Shown here: one piece after another, positions 1-5,776 of the stretch | How the letters are laid out: each line of letters starts with the position of its first letter | Numbering within the stretch: the first letter of the stretch is position 1 | Assembly (NCBI GenBank): GCA_029262715.1 | Contig: JAJCYX010000102.1 | Coordinates: forward strand, 1-5,776 | Source: Chloroflexota bacterium | GTDB taxonomy: Bacteria; Chloroflexota; Dehalococcoidia; Lucifugimonadales; Lucifugimonadaceae | DNA: 5,776 nucleotides | Direction: 5' to 3' | The notes under the pieces: model-generated | Told to the model about the DNA's origin: nothing | Databases searched by the model: none | Seen by the model: only the letters and a program-made list of their open reading frames with translations | Program-made: the position numbers and the translations under genes

Positions 1-1299
1 AATCTCCGGCGTACGAGGAATGATGTCCGTGCGCAACGACGAAGCCGTCCCATCGATCTGAAGTTGCGCCGTTCCAAACCTCGGATGACCCTTCGGAAAG
101 AACGAAATCCTTATCTCTTCTTTGCCGTCCGGGCCGTCCGGCGAACGCAGCACCCTCAGCCCTGACTCGTGCGCATCTCCGGGATCAAGCTCAACCTCAA
201 TCTCCATCGCGTTGCCGCTGATCCCACTCAGCACAACCTCACTGTTCGCCTCAACCTCCAACTCATCCACATGCTGATGTGAGTGACGGAGACTCTCCAA
301 CTCCTTCACAGGCTCAATCCGCACCTCACCGTCATCTGCCAGTGACAGCACACGCGGCAACGTCATGATGTCGTTCCAGCCGTTCGGCTCCTTGCTCTCC
401 TTCACATTGAAGATTGAAAGAAACCTGCCGGAATCGTCGATGGTCGCAGATGGAGCGTGAAGGCTCCCGACGGCAAGCGGGCCGTAATTCATGCGGCCAT
501 GCCGTTCAGGATGAAATCGGTGAGTCGCTGAATCGTAATTGCCAACGAAGTACTGTCCGCCTCGCTTGTGGCTAAAGAACAGCAACATGTGCTTGCCGTT
601 GCCAATTGGCCAGAAATTGGGAACTGCGTAGTCCTCACCCGGCTCGGTGTCGTACACGCTCTCGATCATCGCTCCGAGATATTCCCAGCTCTTCAGATCG
701 GTTGACCTGAAGATGTGATCAATACCCTCAGCATCAATACTCCGAGTTCCGTTCTTGTACACGCCTGATAGCGAGTAGTAGCCGTCTTCTTCCTTCCAGA
801 TGCACGGGTCGAAAACACGATACGGGTAGCCGCTGTCGTCTATCGGTACAATCGGAATCACCGGGTTATCCGGGTGCTTCTCCCATTCGACCAGCAAGGG
901 ATCGGAAGCCGTAGCGACTGCGTTGCCAGCTTGCGTGCCGTGATAGATCGCGATCACCCGGCTGTCCTCAACCAGCGTCTGGCCACTGAAACAGTCGTGC
1001 TCCTGGTCCGGGTACAGCGCAATCGGAAGATCTCGCCAGTGCAGCAGGTCTCGGCTCACCGCATGGCCCCAGTGAACGCGGTCTTCTCCATCCTGTCTGA
1101 ACTGGTAGAACAGGTGATACAAACCGTTCCACTGGCACAGTCCGTTGGGATCGTTCATGAAGTTTTCGGGCGGCGAAAAGTGGTACATCGGGCGGTACGG
1201 ATCACCTGAAAGTCGACGACGCGACTCTGTGAAACGAACCACCTGTTCGTGCTGCAGCAGCGGCCCGATCAACTCATCCAACTGTCCGGCAAGGTTCAT
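1..1299 (-). CDS. GH32-like glycoside hydrolase (beta-fructosidase fold), 3' end missing
   Basis: 433 codons read without a stop from ATG at 1299 to the left edge, so the C-terminus is missing. No signal peptide is visible, which points to the cytoplasm. GH32 landmarks appear in order: FMNDPNG at residues 47-53 (D50 is the family's nucleophile position), HLFYQF at 62-67, HWGHAVSRDLLHW at 76-88, CFSGQTLVED at 103-112, FDPCIW at 163-168, and GW..IMTLPR.L at 307-318. After about residue 345 comes the probable beta-sandwich domain, cut by the edge. Known GH32 enzymes cleave beta-fructosides such as sucrose, inulin or levan. Here the usual RDP reads FDP (163-165), and the usual ECP acid/base motif reads AVP (225-227) within a recognisable EDYAVPNFWPIG block, so activity on fructosides is doubtful. 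I recall similar blocks in Planctomycetes and Chloroflexi homologues. The start lies 25 bases after the upstream dehydrogenase stop with only a weak GGGA before it, suggesting one transcript. Family is fairly sure; substrate is unknown. Confidence 0.88.
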   Translation of the reverse strand, partial: MNLAGQLDELIGPLLQHEQVVRFTESRRRLSGDPYRPMYHFSPPENFMNDPNGLCQWNGLYHLFYQFRQDGEDRVHWGHAVSRDLLHWRDLPIALYPDQEHDCFSGQTLVEDSRVIAIYHGTQAGNAVATASDPLLVEWEKHPDNPVIPIVPIDDSGYPYRVFDPCIWKEEDGYYSLSGVYKNGTRSIDAEGIDHIFRSTDLKSWEYLGAMIESVYDTEPGEDYAVPNFWPIGNGKHMLLFFSHKRGGQYFVGNYDSATHRFHPERHGRMNYGPLAVGSLHAPSATIDDSGRFLSIFNVKESKEPNGWNDIMTLPRVLSLADDGEVRIEPVKELESLRHSHQHVDELEVEANSEVVLSGISGNAMEIEVELDPGDAHESGLRVLRSPDGPDGKEEIRISFFPKGHPRFGTAQLQIDGTASSLRTDIIPRTPEI

Positions 1300-1324
1300 G
1301 TGAATCCCAGGGGTTACTAACGGC

Positions 1325-2419
1325 CTAGACCAGGTCGAACGGAATCTCGAACTCAGCGGTGATGCTGCGGAACCAGTCCACGACTTCGGGGTGCAGAGGA
1401 ACGCCCTGCTCTCCACGCTTGATCCCTTCGTAGTGCTCCGGCAACCCCGCATACCAGACCTGGTCGTGACCCGGCATTGGCTTCGTCTCACGCAATCCCT
1501 TCAGCATGCCGTCCATGTTGCTCTTGAACTCGGCAGCATCCCCGAATGCATCGACGCTGTATGCCGCCACGAAGTGAGCACGCCGCTTGAGCGCAAGGTC
1601 CGAAAAGCCCGGAGCGAACGAAAGCTGCCCGCAGAGAATGTCCACCATCACTCCGAGGCCGTAGCCCTTGTGCGAACCAAGCTCCCTGGTCGAACCGACA
1701 GGTAACTGGTTTCGGAGTGAATTAGCTGCGAACGAGCTTGCTGCTCCGCCATCCATATTTGGCGTGCCGTCTTCGTTCGCAACCCAACCTGCGCCGAGAG
1801 GTTTGCCAAGTCTGTTCGCAAGACCGATCTTGTTGCCTGCTATCGACGTCATTGCGGCGTCGAACATGAACGTCGGTTCCTTGTCTGAAGGAGCAGCAAA
1901 CGCAATCGGGTTCGTCCCGAGCTGCGGCTCTGCGCCGAACGTCGGGATCATCGACTTGCCACCGGCTGTCATACACCAGCCGACCATGTCTGCCTTTGCG
2001 GCCATCATCGCGTGATAACCGGCTGCACCAAGGTGGCCGGAGTTCCGGATGCTGACGATTCCAGAACCAGACTCACGTGCCTTTTCGATAGCGATCTCCA
2101 TCGCCTTTGGCGCAGTCATCAGACCCAGCCCGCCACCACCGTCGATCAACGCAGTGCTGGCTGTTTCCTTAACGATGGAAAATGTAGGGTCCGGGTTCAT
2201 CACGCCGGTGTTGTACATGTTCACGTAGCTTCTAAGCATGTTTGAAACGCCGTGCGTGTCAATGCCGTGTTGATCGGCAAACATGAGCACATCAGCTGCC
2301 AGTTCAGCTTCCCGTTGCGGGACGCCGCACTTCATGAAAACGGCCTCGGTCACCGCACGAAGGCGGTCTATCGGAACCTTTACGGCGATGTCATTTGGGA
2401 CCTTGAAATGCTCAAGCAC
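1325..2419 (-). CDS. Ldh_2 family malate/L-lactate (2-hydroxy acid) dehydrogenase
   Basis: 364 residues from a GTG start, the usual size for the Ldh_2 family (Pfam Ldh_2; malate, L-lactate, ureidoglycolate, sulfolactate and related dehydrogenases). These cytoplasmic NAD(P)-dependent enzymes interconvert 2-hydroxy and 2-oxo acids and are not related to classical Rossmann-fold LDH/MDH. Family landmarks: ADQHGIDTHGV at 48-58, RNSGHLGAAGYHA at 125-137 with the conserved active-site region histidine H129, LGTNPIAFAAP at 167-177, FDAAMTSIAGNKIG at 186-199, and GSHKGYGLGVMVDIL at 248-262. An upstream in-frame ATG at 2461 would add 14 Arg-rich residues, but it lacks a well-placed ribosome site, whereas GTG 2419 has GAAGGAG ten bases before it and gives the normal N-terminus. 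It is the first gene of a probable two-gene operon with the GH32-like gene. Substrate cannot be told from sequence; a sugar acid or other hydroxy acid would fit the neighbour. Confidence 0.93.
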   Translation of the reverse strand: MLEHFKVPNDIAVKVPIDRLRAVTEAVFMKCGVPQREAELAADVLMFADQHGIDTHGVSNMLRSYVNMYNTGVMNPDPTFSIVKETASTALIDGGGGLGLMTAPKAMEIAIEKARESGSGIVSIRNSGHLGAAGYHAMMAAKADMVGWCMTAGGKSMIPTFGAEPQLGTNPIAFAAPSDKEPTFMFDAAMTSIAGNKIGLANRLGKPLGAGWVANEDGTPNMDGGAASSFAANSLRNQLPVGSTRELGSHKGYGLGVMVDILCGQLSFAPGFSDLALKRRAHFVAAYSVDAFGDAAEFKSNMDGMLKGLRETKPMPGHDQVWYAGLPEHYEGIKRGEQGVPLHPEVVDWFRSITAEFEIPFDLV

Positions 2420-2429
2420 AGAATCTGTT

Positions 2430-2436
2430 CTCCTTC
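2430..2436 (-). promoter_or_regulatory. Ribosome binding site that sets the GTG start of the Ldh_2 gene
   Basis: On the minus strand the bases read GAAGGAG, followed by ten bases and then GTG at 2419. This is the only strong Shine-Dalgarno match near the 5' end of the gene. The alternative ATG at 2461 has only GAGG about 15 bases upstream, too far to work well. Confidence 0.7.
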
Positions 2437-2488
2437 TTGTTTGCACGCGCACGACCGGCATCAGTGTTGCATTGGGCCTCGTCGGCGG

Positions 2489-2518
2489 ATGATACGCCCA
2501 TCAACAGACAGAGGTGAA
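2489..2518 (-). promoter_or_regulatory. Candidate sigma-70-type promoter for the Ldh_2/GH32-like pair
   Basis: On the minus strand, TTCACC (2518-2513, four of six matches to TTGACA) is followed by 18 bases and TATCAT (2494-2489, five of six matches to TATAAT). Transcription would begin near 2482, leaving a leader of about 60 bases before the GTG at 2419. Position and -10 match are good; the -35 match is ordinary, so this is a guess from pattern alone. Confidence 0.35.
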
Positions 2519-2544
2519 ACTGGATGCGGTAACGGGTGAGGCTC

Positions 2545-2665
2545 TGGCGGGAAGGAGGAGGAGATGTGGCGAGTGTGGAGTAACGAGATAGGGTGGCGAG
2601 AATGAAGGAGCGAGGCAGGTTGATGAGCCGTGGCCAGTTGCAGCGGCGGGTTGGCGACGGAGCGA
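2545..2665. repeat. Purine-rich block with imperfect 27-base tandem repeat
   Basis: Two adjacent 27-base units, 2566-2592 and 2593-2619, both start with GTGGCGAG and agree at 20 of 27 positions by hand alignment. Weaker echoes flank them: TGGCGG at 2545 followed by a 16-base all-purine run (2549-2564), and TGGCGA at 2652 followed by CGGAGCGA. The plus strand is strongly purine-biased over about 2545-2620. Reading frames across it, including a 102-residue one on the minus strand (2720-2412) rich in Arg, Ser, Pro and Thr, look like by-products of the composition. It lies between the divergent minus operon and the tRNA gene, upstream of both candidate promoters' start points, so its role is unknown. 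Confidence 0.5.
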
Positions 2666-2706
2666 CTGGCCTACGGGAGCAGCCCTCACCAGGACGGCCT
2701 TCGCCG

Positions 2707-2736
2707 TTTACACATGTCACTTCATGTTGCTAATCT
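2707..2736 (+). promoter_or_regulatory. Candidate promoter for tRNA-Ala
   Basis: TTTACA at 2707-2712 (five of six to TTGACA), an 18-base spacer, and TAATCT at 2731-2736. The -10 is a modest match, but it is preceded by TGC, giving an extended -10 element. Transcription would start near 2743, about 70 bases before the mature tRNA. That 5' leader contains a small inverted repeat, GCCCG (2784-2788) and CGGGC (2797-2801) with an eight-base loop. Confidence 0.4.
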
Positions 2737-2814
2737 GGAACACGTACCAGCCGCTCAAACCGGCATCCCGTAGCACCACTCAAGCCCGTATCAAGCCGGG
2801 CAACGCCTGAAAAC

Positions 2815-2890
2815 GGGGCTGTAGCTCATTTGGGAGAGCGCTTCGTTCGCATCGAAGAGGTAGGGGGTTCGATTCCCCCCAGCTCCACCA
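2815..2890 (+). tRNA. tRNA-Ala, anticodon CGC (reads GCG)
   Basis: A complete 76-base cloverleaf with CCA encoded at 2888-2890. The acceptor stem pairs 2815-2821 with 2880-2886 and contains the G3-U70 wobble pair (2817 with 2884) that is the identity element for alanyl-tRNA synthetase. The D stem is GCTC (2824-2827) with GAGC (2836-2839). The anticodon stem is CTTCG (2841-2845) with CGAAG (2853-2857), holding the loop TTCGCAT with anticodon CGC at 2848-2850. The T stem is GGGGG (2863-2867) with CCCCC (2875-2879) and loop TTCGATT. All stems are fully paired, so the gene looks functional. The gene stands alone, with no other tRNA beside it here. Confidence 0.98.
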
Positions 2891-3240
2891 ATTTCAGTTT
2901 TGCTCCCACCTTGCGGGACGACATGTGTAGCTGCACTAGATGGAGTCGAACTACGGCACGACTTCCGTTAAAAATGGCCGCTCCAGATAGTCATTGGACT
3001 GGAAGAGCCAGAATCGGGTGGCCAGTCTTCCTTACATCGGTACGAAATCGTGGTTATTAAGCGTTGCCCGCTGTCTCTTATGCCTCGGCAATTTGCCTCG
3101 TTGACGTAAGCTGACTGTACCGAACGAATTTCCTTCGCCCTCGAGTCCTTTTCCACCGGTGAAATTCAATCTCCAGGGTTTTCATTCGCGCCATTCCCAG
3201 AAAGACATATGACCGTGCCTGAATTCGTCAGGGGCGAGTC
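2891..3240. other. Intergenic stretch without a recognisable gene
   Basis: No reading frame here has both a credible ribosome site and a protein-like composition. No hairpin followed by a T-run is seen after the tRNA. A TTGACG at 3101-3106 could be a -35 element for the downstream membrane-protein operon, but no matching -10 follows at a normal distance. CTTACA (about 18 bases) TATTAA just upstream is an equally weak alternative. At 3151-3164 there is a near-perfect 14-base palindrome centred on CACCGGTG, about 90 bases before the TTG start, which could be an operator. No copy of the tRNA 3' end that would suggest an attachment site was found. Confidence 0.5.
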
Positions 3241-3245
3241 AGGAG
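3241..3245 (+). promoter_or_regulatory. Ribosome binding site that sets the TTG start of the membrane protein
   Basis: AGGAG, nine bases before TTG at 3255. There is no in-frame ATG between the upstream in-frame stop (TGA at 3210) and the first membrane helix. Later GTG codons (3273, 3285) lack such a site, so TTG is the best start. Confidence 0.7.
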
Positions 3246-3254
3246 TTCGTTCAG

Positions 3255-3770
3255 TTGGAAATATTTCTCCAGGTGCCGTCCGGGGTGGAATCAAGCTCAG
3301 GGTTAAGCGACACAGGCGCGGCGGTGTTAGCCGGGTTGATCGCAGGTCTCATCATGCTGGTCCCTATTTACCTGGGACTGGTGATGATGCCACGACAGAT
3401 GAAGATGGACCTGCTGAAACTGCTGGGCACTATGGTGATGCCGATCAACGGCGGCACATATCCAGTTGGTCTAATGATCCATCTGGCGATGAGCATAGTT
3501 TTTGCAGTAATCCATGTCCTCGTTTTCGATCTTTTTGATATCACCAGTTCTTACGCTGTGTGGGGGATTCTATTCGGGTTTGCGCACGCGCTGATTTCTG
3601 GCACCGGGATCGGAATGTTGGAGATTGTGCATCGAGGAATTAAGGACGGAACTGTTCAAGCGCCGGGGTTCATGACCCTGAATTATCCAGCGCCAACCAC
3701 GTCCGGGTTCGTGATAGTTCACGTGCTTTTCGGAGTGCTTGTAGGCGCGTTCTACGGCGCGTTTATCTAG
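3255..3770 (+). CDS. Small four-helix integral membrane protein of unknown function
   Basis: 171 residues from a TTG start with AGGAG nine bases upstream. Four hydrophobic segments are visible: about 21-45 (GAAVLAGLIAGLIMLVPIYL and on), 71-93, 100-122 and 150-170, so it should sit in the cytoplasmic membrane. Between helices 1 and 2 is an amphipathic stretch, MKMDLLKLLGTMVMP (49-63); between helices 3 and 4 is EIVHRGIKDGTVQAPGF (123-139). Histidines lie in or at the edge of three helices: H76 and H87 (helix 2), H111 (helix 3) and H156 (helix 4). The layout resembles uncharacterised small membrane protein families of about 150 residues that I remember from Chloroflexi and other bacteria, but I cannot name one with confidence. 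No transporter, enzyme or signalling motif is recognised. It ends 23 bases before the luciferase-like oxidoreductase gene, so the two are probably co-transcribed. Confidence 0.82.
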   Translation: MEIFLQVPSGVESSSGLSDTGAAVLAGLIAGLIMLVPIYLGLVMMPRQMKMDLLKLLGTMVMPINGGTYPVGLMIHLAMSIVFAVIHVLVFDLFDITSSYAVWGILFGFAHALISGTGIGMLEIVHRGIKDGTVQAPGFMTLNYPAPTTSGFVIVHVLFGVLVGAFYGAFI

Positions 3771-3793
3771 TTTGAGAATTTGAAGAGGTAATT

Positions 3794-4663
3794 ATGGATA
3801 TTGGAATTGTTTTTCCTCAAATGGAGATAAACAGCGATCGCGGTGGAGTAAAGGCATTCGGGCAGGCCGCTGAGTCGCTCGGATATACGCATATATCTTC
3901 ATTCGATCACGTAGTCGGCGCCAACCTCGAAAACAGACCGGATTGGAAAATGCAGTACTCGGTAGCTTCTGAGTTTCATGAACCTTTCGTGCTTTTCGGA
4001 TTCCTTGCCGGGGCTACTGAAAATCTAGGGTTTTCAACCAGCGTTTTGATTTTGCCTCAGCGACAGACCGCGCTCGTCGCGAAGCAGGCGGCGACAGTTG
4101 ATGTTCTATGCGGTGGCCGATTTCGCCTCGGTATCGGCACCGGCTGGAACGAAGTCGAATACGAGTCCTTGAACGAAGATTTCAAAAGTCGTGGCAAACG
4201 ATCCGAAGAGCAGATCGAAGTCATGCGAGCGCTGTGGTCGAATCAGACCGTCGACTACAAGGGTGAATGGCATTCGATTCCAGATGCGGGGATCACACCG
4301 TTGCCAATTCAACAACCAATTCCTGTGTGGATTGGCGGAGGCGCAACCAATGTGGTCTTGCGGCGAATCGCCCGGATCGCCGACGGCTGGATGCCGCAGT
4401 GGCAGCCCAATGACGAAAGCCTGGCAGAGCTAGAACGAGTGCACGGCATGGCGAAAGAGTTCGGACGCGATCCCTCAGGAATAGGGCTTGATGGACGGCT
4501 TCCCCTGTTGGGAGAGAATAGCGATTCATGGGCAGAGCGCGCCCAGGCCTGGGAAGCAGCCGGTGCAACTCACATTAGTATTCTGACTATGAATGACGGC
4601 CTACGTGGCGCTGATGCACACATCCGCCGTCTCGAAGAGTTCCGCTCGGCTGTTCCCGTTTAG
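3794..4663 (+). CDS. Luciferase-like (LLM class) oxidoreductase, probably F420-dependent
   Basis: 289 residues, the normal length for the LLM class of TIM-barrel oxidoreductases. The start ATG is preceded by AGAGG with a five-base spacer. Family landmarks: N-terminal strand MDIGIVFPQ (1-9), SSFDHVVG (35-42), ILPQRQTALVAKQAATVD (86-103), LCGGRFRLGIGTGWNEVEYE (105-124, the LSGGR..LG.G.GW signature), R..EQIEVMRALW (136-148), PIPVWIGGG (175-183) and RRIARIADGWMPQ (190-202). Members use F420 or FMN to carry out hydride transfer or monooxygenation on diverse small molecules; the closest subfamilies by feel are those labelled F420-dependent. Cofactor and substrate cannot be fixed from this sequence, and no F420 biosynthesis gene lies in the window. 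The protein is cytoplasmic. It follows the four-helix membrane protein by 23 bases, suggesting one transcript. No flavin reductase partner is next to it, which slightly favours F420 over FMN. Confidence 0.93.
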   Translation: MDIGIVFPQMEINSDRGGVKAFGQAAESLGYTHISSFDHVVGANLENRPDWKMQYSVASEFHEPFVLFGFLAGATENLGFSTSVLILPQRQTALVAKQAATVDVLCGGRFRLGIGTGWNEVEYESLNEDFKSRGKRSEEQIEVMRALWSNQTVDYKGEWHSIPDAGITPLPIQQPIPVWIGGGATNVVLRRIARIADGWMPQWQPNDESLAELERVHGMAKEFGRDPSGIGLDGRLPLLGENSDSWAERAQAWEAAGATHISILTMNDGLRGADAHIRRLEEFRSAVPV

Positions 4664-4733
4664 TATTCGAACCAACGTCCGACTCGCCAGCGGCAGGTTG
4701 CTTCTTCGGCCTTAAATACTCTGCAGGGACGGC

Positions 4734-4753
4734 CATTTAGCACGTCGCTAATG
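4734..4753. repeat. Short inverted repeat upstream of the M81 gene
   Basis: CATTTAGC (4734-4741) and GCTAATG (4747-4753) are inverted around ACGTC, pairing as seven base pairs with one bulged T. It lies in the 185-base gap between the oxidoreductase stop and the M81 start, about 95 bases before the start. No T-run follows, so it is not an intrinsic terminator; a regulator site is possible. The rest of the gap shows no clear promoter. It does hold an imperfect direct repeat, TACTATCTCCGG near 4801 and TACTATCCTCTGG just before the start codon. Confidence 0.3.
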
Positions 4754-4848
4754 CAGTTCCCGGCAGCCGCAATCAAGCTACGACTCTCACTCGGCGATGT
4801 ACTATCTCCGGTACTAACACGACCTCTTACTATCCTCTGGAGCTCACG

Positions 4849-5776
4849 ATGAGATTTGCGATTCTTGGTATTTCGCACGAGACGAATACCTTTTCTACGG
4901 TCCCTGCTACATATGAAGAGTTTGAGAGTCGAATCATTGCTCGCGGGCAGGAGATTGTGGATCAGTTCGCCACCTCCGAGTACACAATCGCCGGGTACCT
5001 GCAAGCTGCTGAAGAGCTTGGTTTCGAGGCCGTACCGCTGATGTATGCCCGGACTGGACCAATCGGCACCATCACGAAGGATGCCTACGACCGACTCTCA
5101 TCTGAGATGCTCCAGATGCTGCGAGACCAGGGTCGGTGGGATGGGGTCCTCATCGCTAATCACGGTGCCGCCGTTTCTGAAGAGTTTCCTGATATGGATG
5201 CTGAGTTCACACGATCCGTCCGTGAAATCGTCGGTCCAGACGTGCCAGTCGGGATAACGCTGGACATGCACGCCAACATTTCGAAAGAAACTGTGGCCAA
5301 TACAGACGCTTGCGTCGTGTGGCGAACCTGTCCTCATCTGGACACCAAGCTCAGGGGCCGCAAATGCGCGGAACTCATCTACAGGGCGGCCAAAGGTGAG
5401 ATCCGTCCGGTCCAGTTCATTGAGATGCCACCGATGCTGGTAAACATCGTCAAGCAGTTCACGGGTCAAGAACCAATGAAGAGCCTGGTAGACGAATGCT
5501 TTGAGGCGAATGAGCGCAGCGGAATTCTCGATACGTCAATCGCAGAGGGCTATCCGTACGCTGACGTCGAAGAGATGGGAATGTCCTGGATAGCAATTGC
5601 GGATGGAGACATGGAGAACGCCCGCGAGACTGCGCAGTGGATGGCGGAAAGAGCATGGCCTAAGCGTTCCGAGTTGAATGAACCTGTGCCTGGCATCGAA
5701 CAGGCGCTGAAAATGGCGGAAGAGCGATATGTAGGTCCTAAGCCGGACGGGGTGGAAAACTTCATGCCTGATGACG
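4849..5776 (+). CDS. M81 family metallopeptidase (MlrC-like), 3' end missing
   Basis: 309 codons and one base run to the right edge; full-length relatives are near 480-500 residues, so roughly a third is missing. GGAG at 4839-4842, six bases before ATG 4849, supports the start. Landmarks of the DUF1485/MlrC family: MRFAILGISHETNTFS (1-16), GRWDGVLIANHGA (95-107), VGITLDMHANIS (134-145), TCPHLDTKLRG (160-170), and EGYPYADVEEMGMSW (233-247). H105, D139, H141 and H163 sit in the conserved motifs expected to bind the catalytic zinc. The best-known member, MlrC, hydrolyses linearised microcystin peptides, but most members are uncharacterised and found in bacteria that never meet microcystin, so the substrate here is open. 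The motif usually reads H.D..ERG; here it is HLDTKLRG, with Leu 168 in place of Glu. No signal peptide is seen. It lies 185 bases after the oxidoreductase and probably has its own promoter. Confidence 0.93.
   Translation, partial: MRFAILGISHETNTFSTVPATYEEFESRIIARGQEIVDQFATSEYTIAGYLQAAEELGFEAVPLMYARTGPIGTITKDAYDRLSSEMLQMLRDQGRWDGVLIANHGAAVSEEFPDMDAEFTRSVREIVGPDVPVGITLDMHANISKETVANTDACVVWRTCPHLDTKLRGRKCAELIYRAAKGEIRPVQFIEMPPMLVNIVKQFTGQEPMKSLVDECFEANERSGILDTSIAEGYPYADVEEMGMSWIAIADGDMENARETAQWMAERAWPKRSELNEPVPGIEQALKMAEERYVGPKPDGVENFMPDD

Noticed and set aside
874..1209. 111-residue plus-strand ORF
   Set aside because: It is antisense to the GH32-like gene, whose frame carries clear family motifs.
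2412..2720. 102-residue minus-strand ORF covering the repeat block
   Set aside because: It is low-complexity in Arg/Ser/Pro/Thr, has no ribosome site, overlaps the Ldh_2 start in another frame, and follows from the skewed base composition.
2997..3027. Inverted repeat GACTGG / CCAGTC as a terminator after the tRNA
   Set aside because: The stem is only six base pairs with a 19-base loop and no T-run follows.
2830..3060. 76-residue plus-strand ORF starting inside the tRNA
   Set aside because: Its first third is a translation of tRNA-Ala (the familiar VGGSIPPSS false peptide) and the rest lacks protein-like features.
2891..3240. tRNA-Ala as an integration site of a mobile element
   Set aside because: No integrase and no repeated tRNA 3' end are present in the window.
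3209..3538. 109-residue plus-strand ORF overlapping the membrane protein in another frame
   Set aside because: It starts with ATG but has a very hydrophilic, irregular composition, and the overlapping frame gives four clean membrane helices with a good ribosome site.
4660..5004. 114-residue minus-strand ORF across the gap and the M81 5' end
   Set aside because: It is antisense to the well-supported M81 N-terminus and has no recognisable domain.

Overview
The window looks like a piece of a bacterial chromosome of moderately high GC. The gene content is a metal- and nicotinamide-independent-looking glycosidase relative, an Ldh_2-type dehydrogenase, an F420/flavin luciferase-like oxidoreductase and an M81 (MlrC-like) peptidase, with GTG and TTG starts in use. 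That mix recalls Chloroflexota of the SAR202/Dehalococcoidia kind, where such enzymes are common. The assignment rests on gene content and remembered family resemblance only, and I hold it at about even odds.

Layout. The left part (1-2419) is a minus-strand pair: an Ldh_2 family dehydrogenase (2419 down to 1325), then, 25 bases later, a GH32-like protein (1299 down past the left edge). A candidate promoter lies at 2489-2518. The stretch 2420-2814 has no convincing gene. It holds a purine-rich, imperfectly repeated block (about 2545-2665) and a candidate promoter (2707-2736) facing a complete tRNA-Ala(CGC) at 2815-2890. The stretch 2891-3240 appears non-coding.

The right part is on the plus strand. 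A small four-helix membrane protein of unknown function (TTG start at 3255) is followed after 23 bases by a luciferase-like, probably F420-dependent oxidoreductase (3794-4663); the two are probably co-transcribed. After a 185-base gap an M81/MlrC-type metallopeptidase begins at 4849 and runs off the right edge.

How they may work together. The left pair suggests uptake-independent, cytoplasmic processing of a carbohydrate or hydroxy acid, but the GH32-like protein lacks two of the usual catalytic signature residues, so it may not be an ordinary fructosidase. The right genes look like accessory catabolic enzymes. I see no integrase, transposase, CRISPR array or phage gene. The most rewarding points are the altered GH32 active site, the histidine-bearing membrane protein paired with the luciferase-like enzyme, and the repeat block beside the tRNA.
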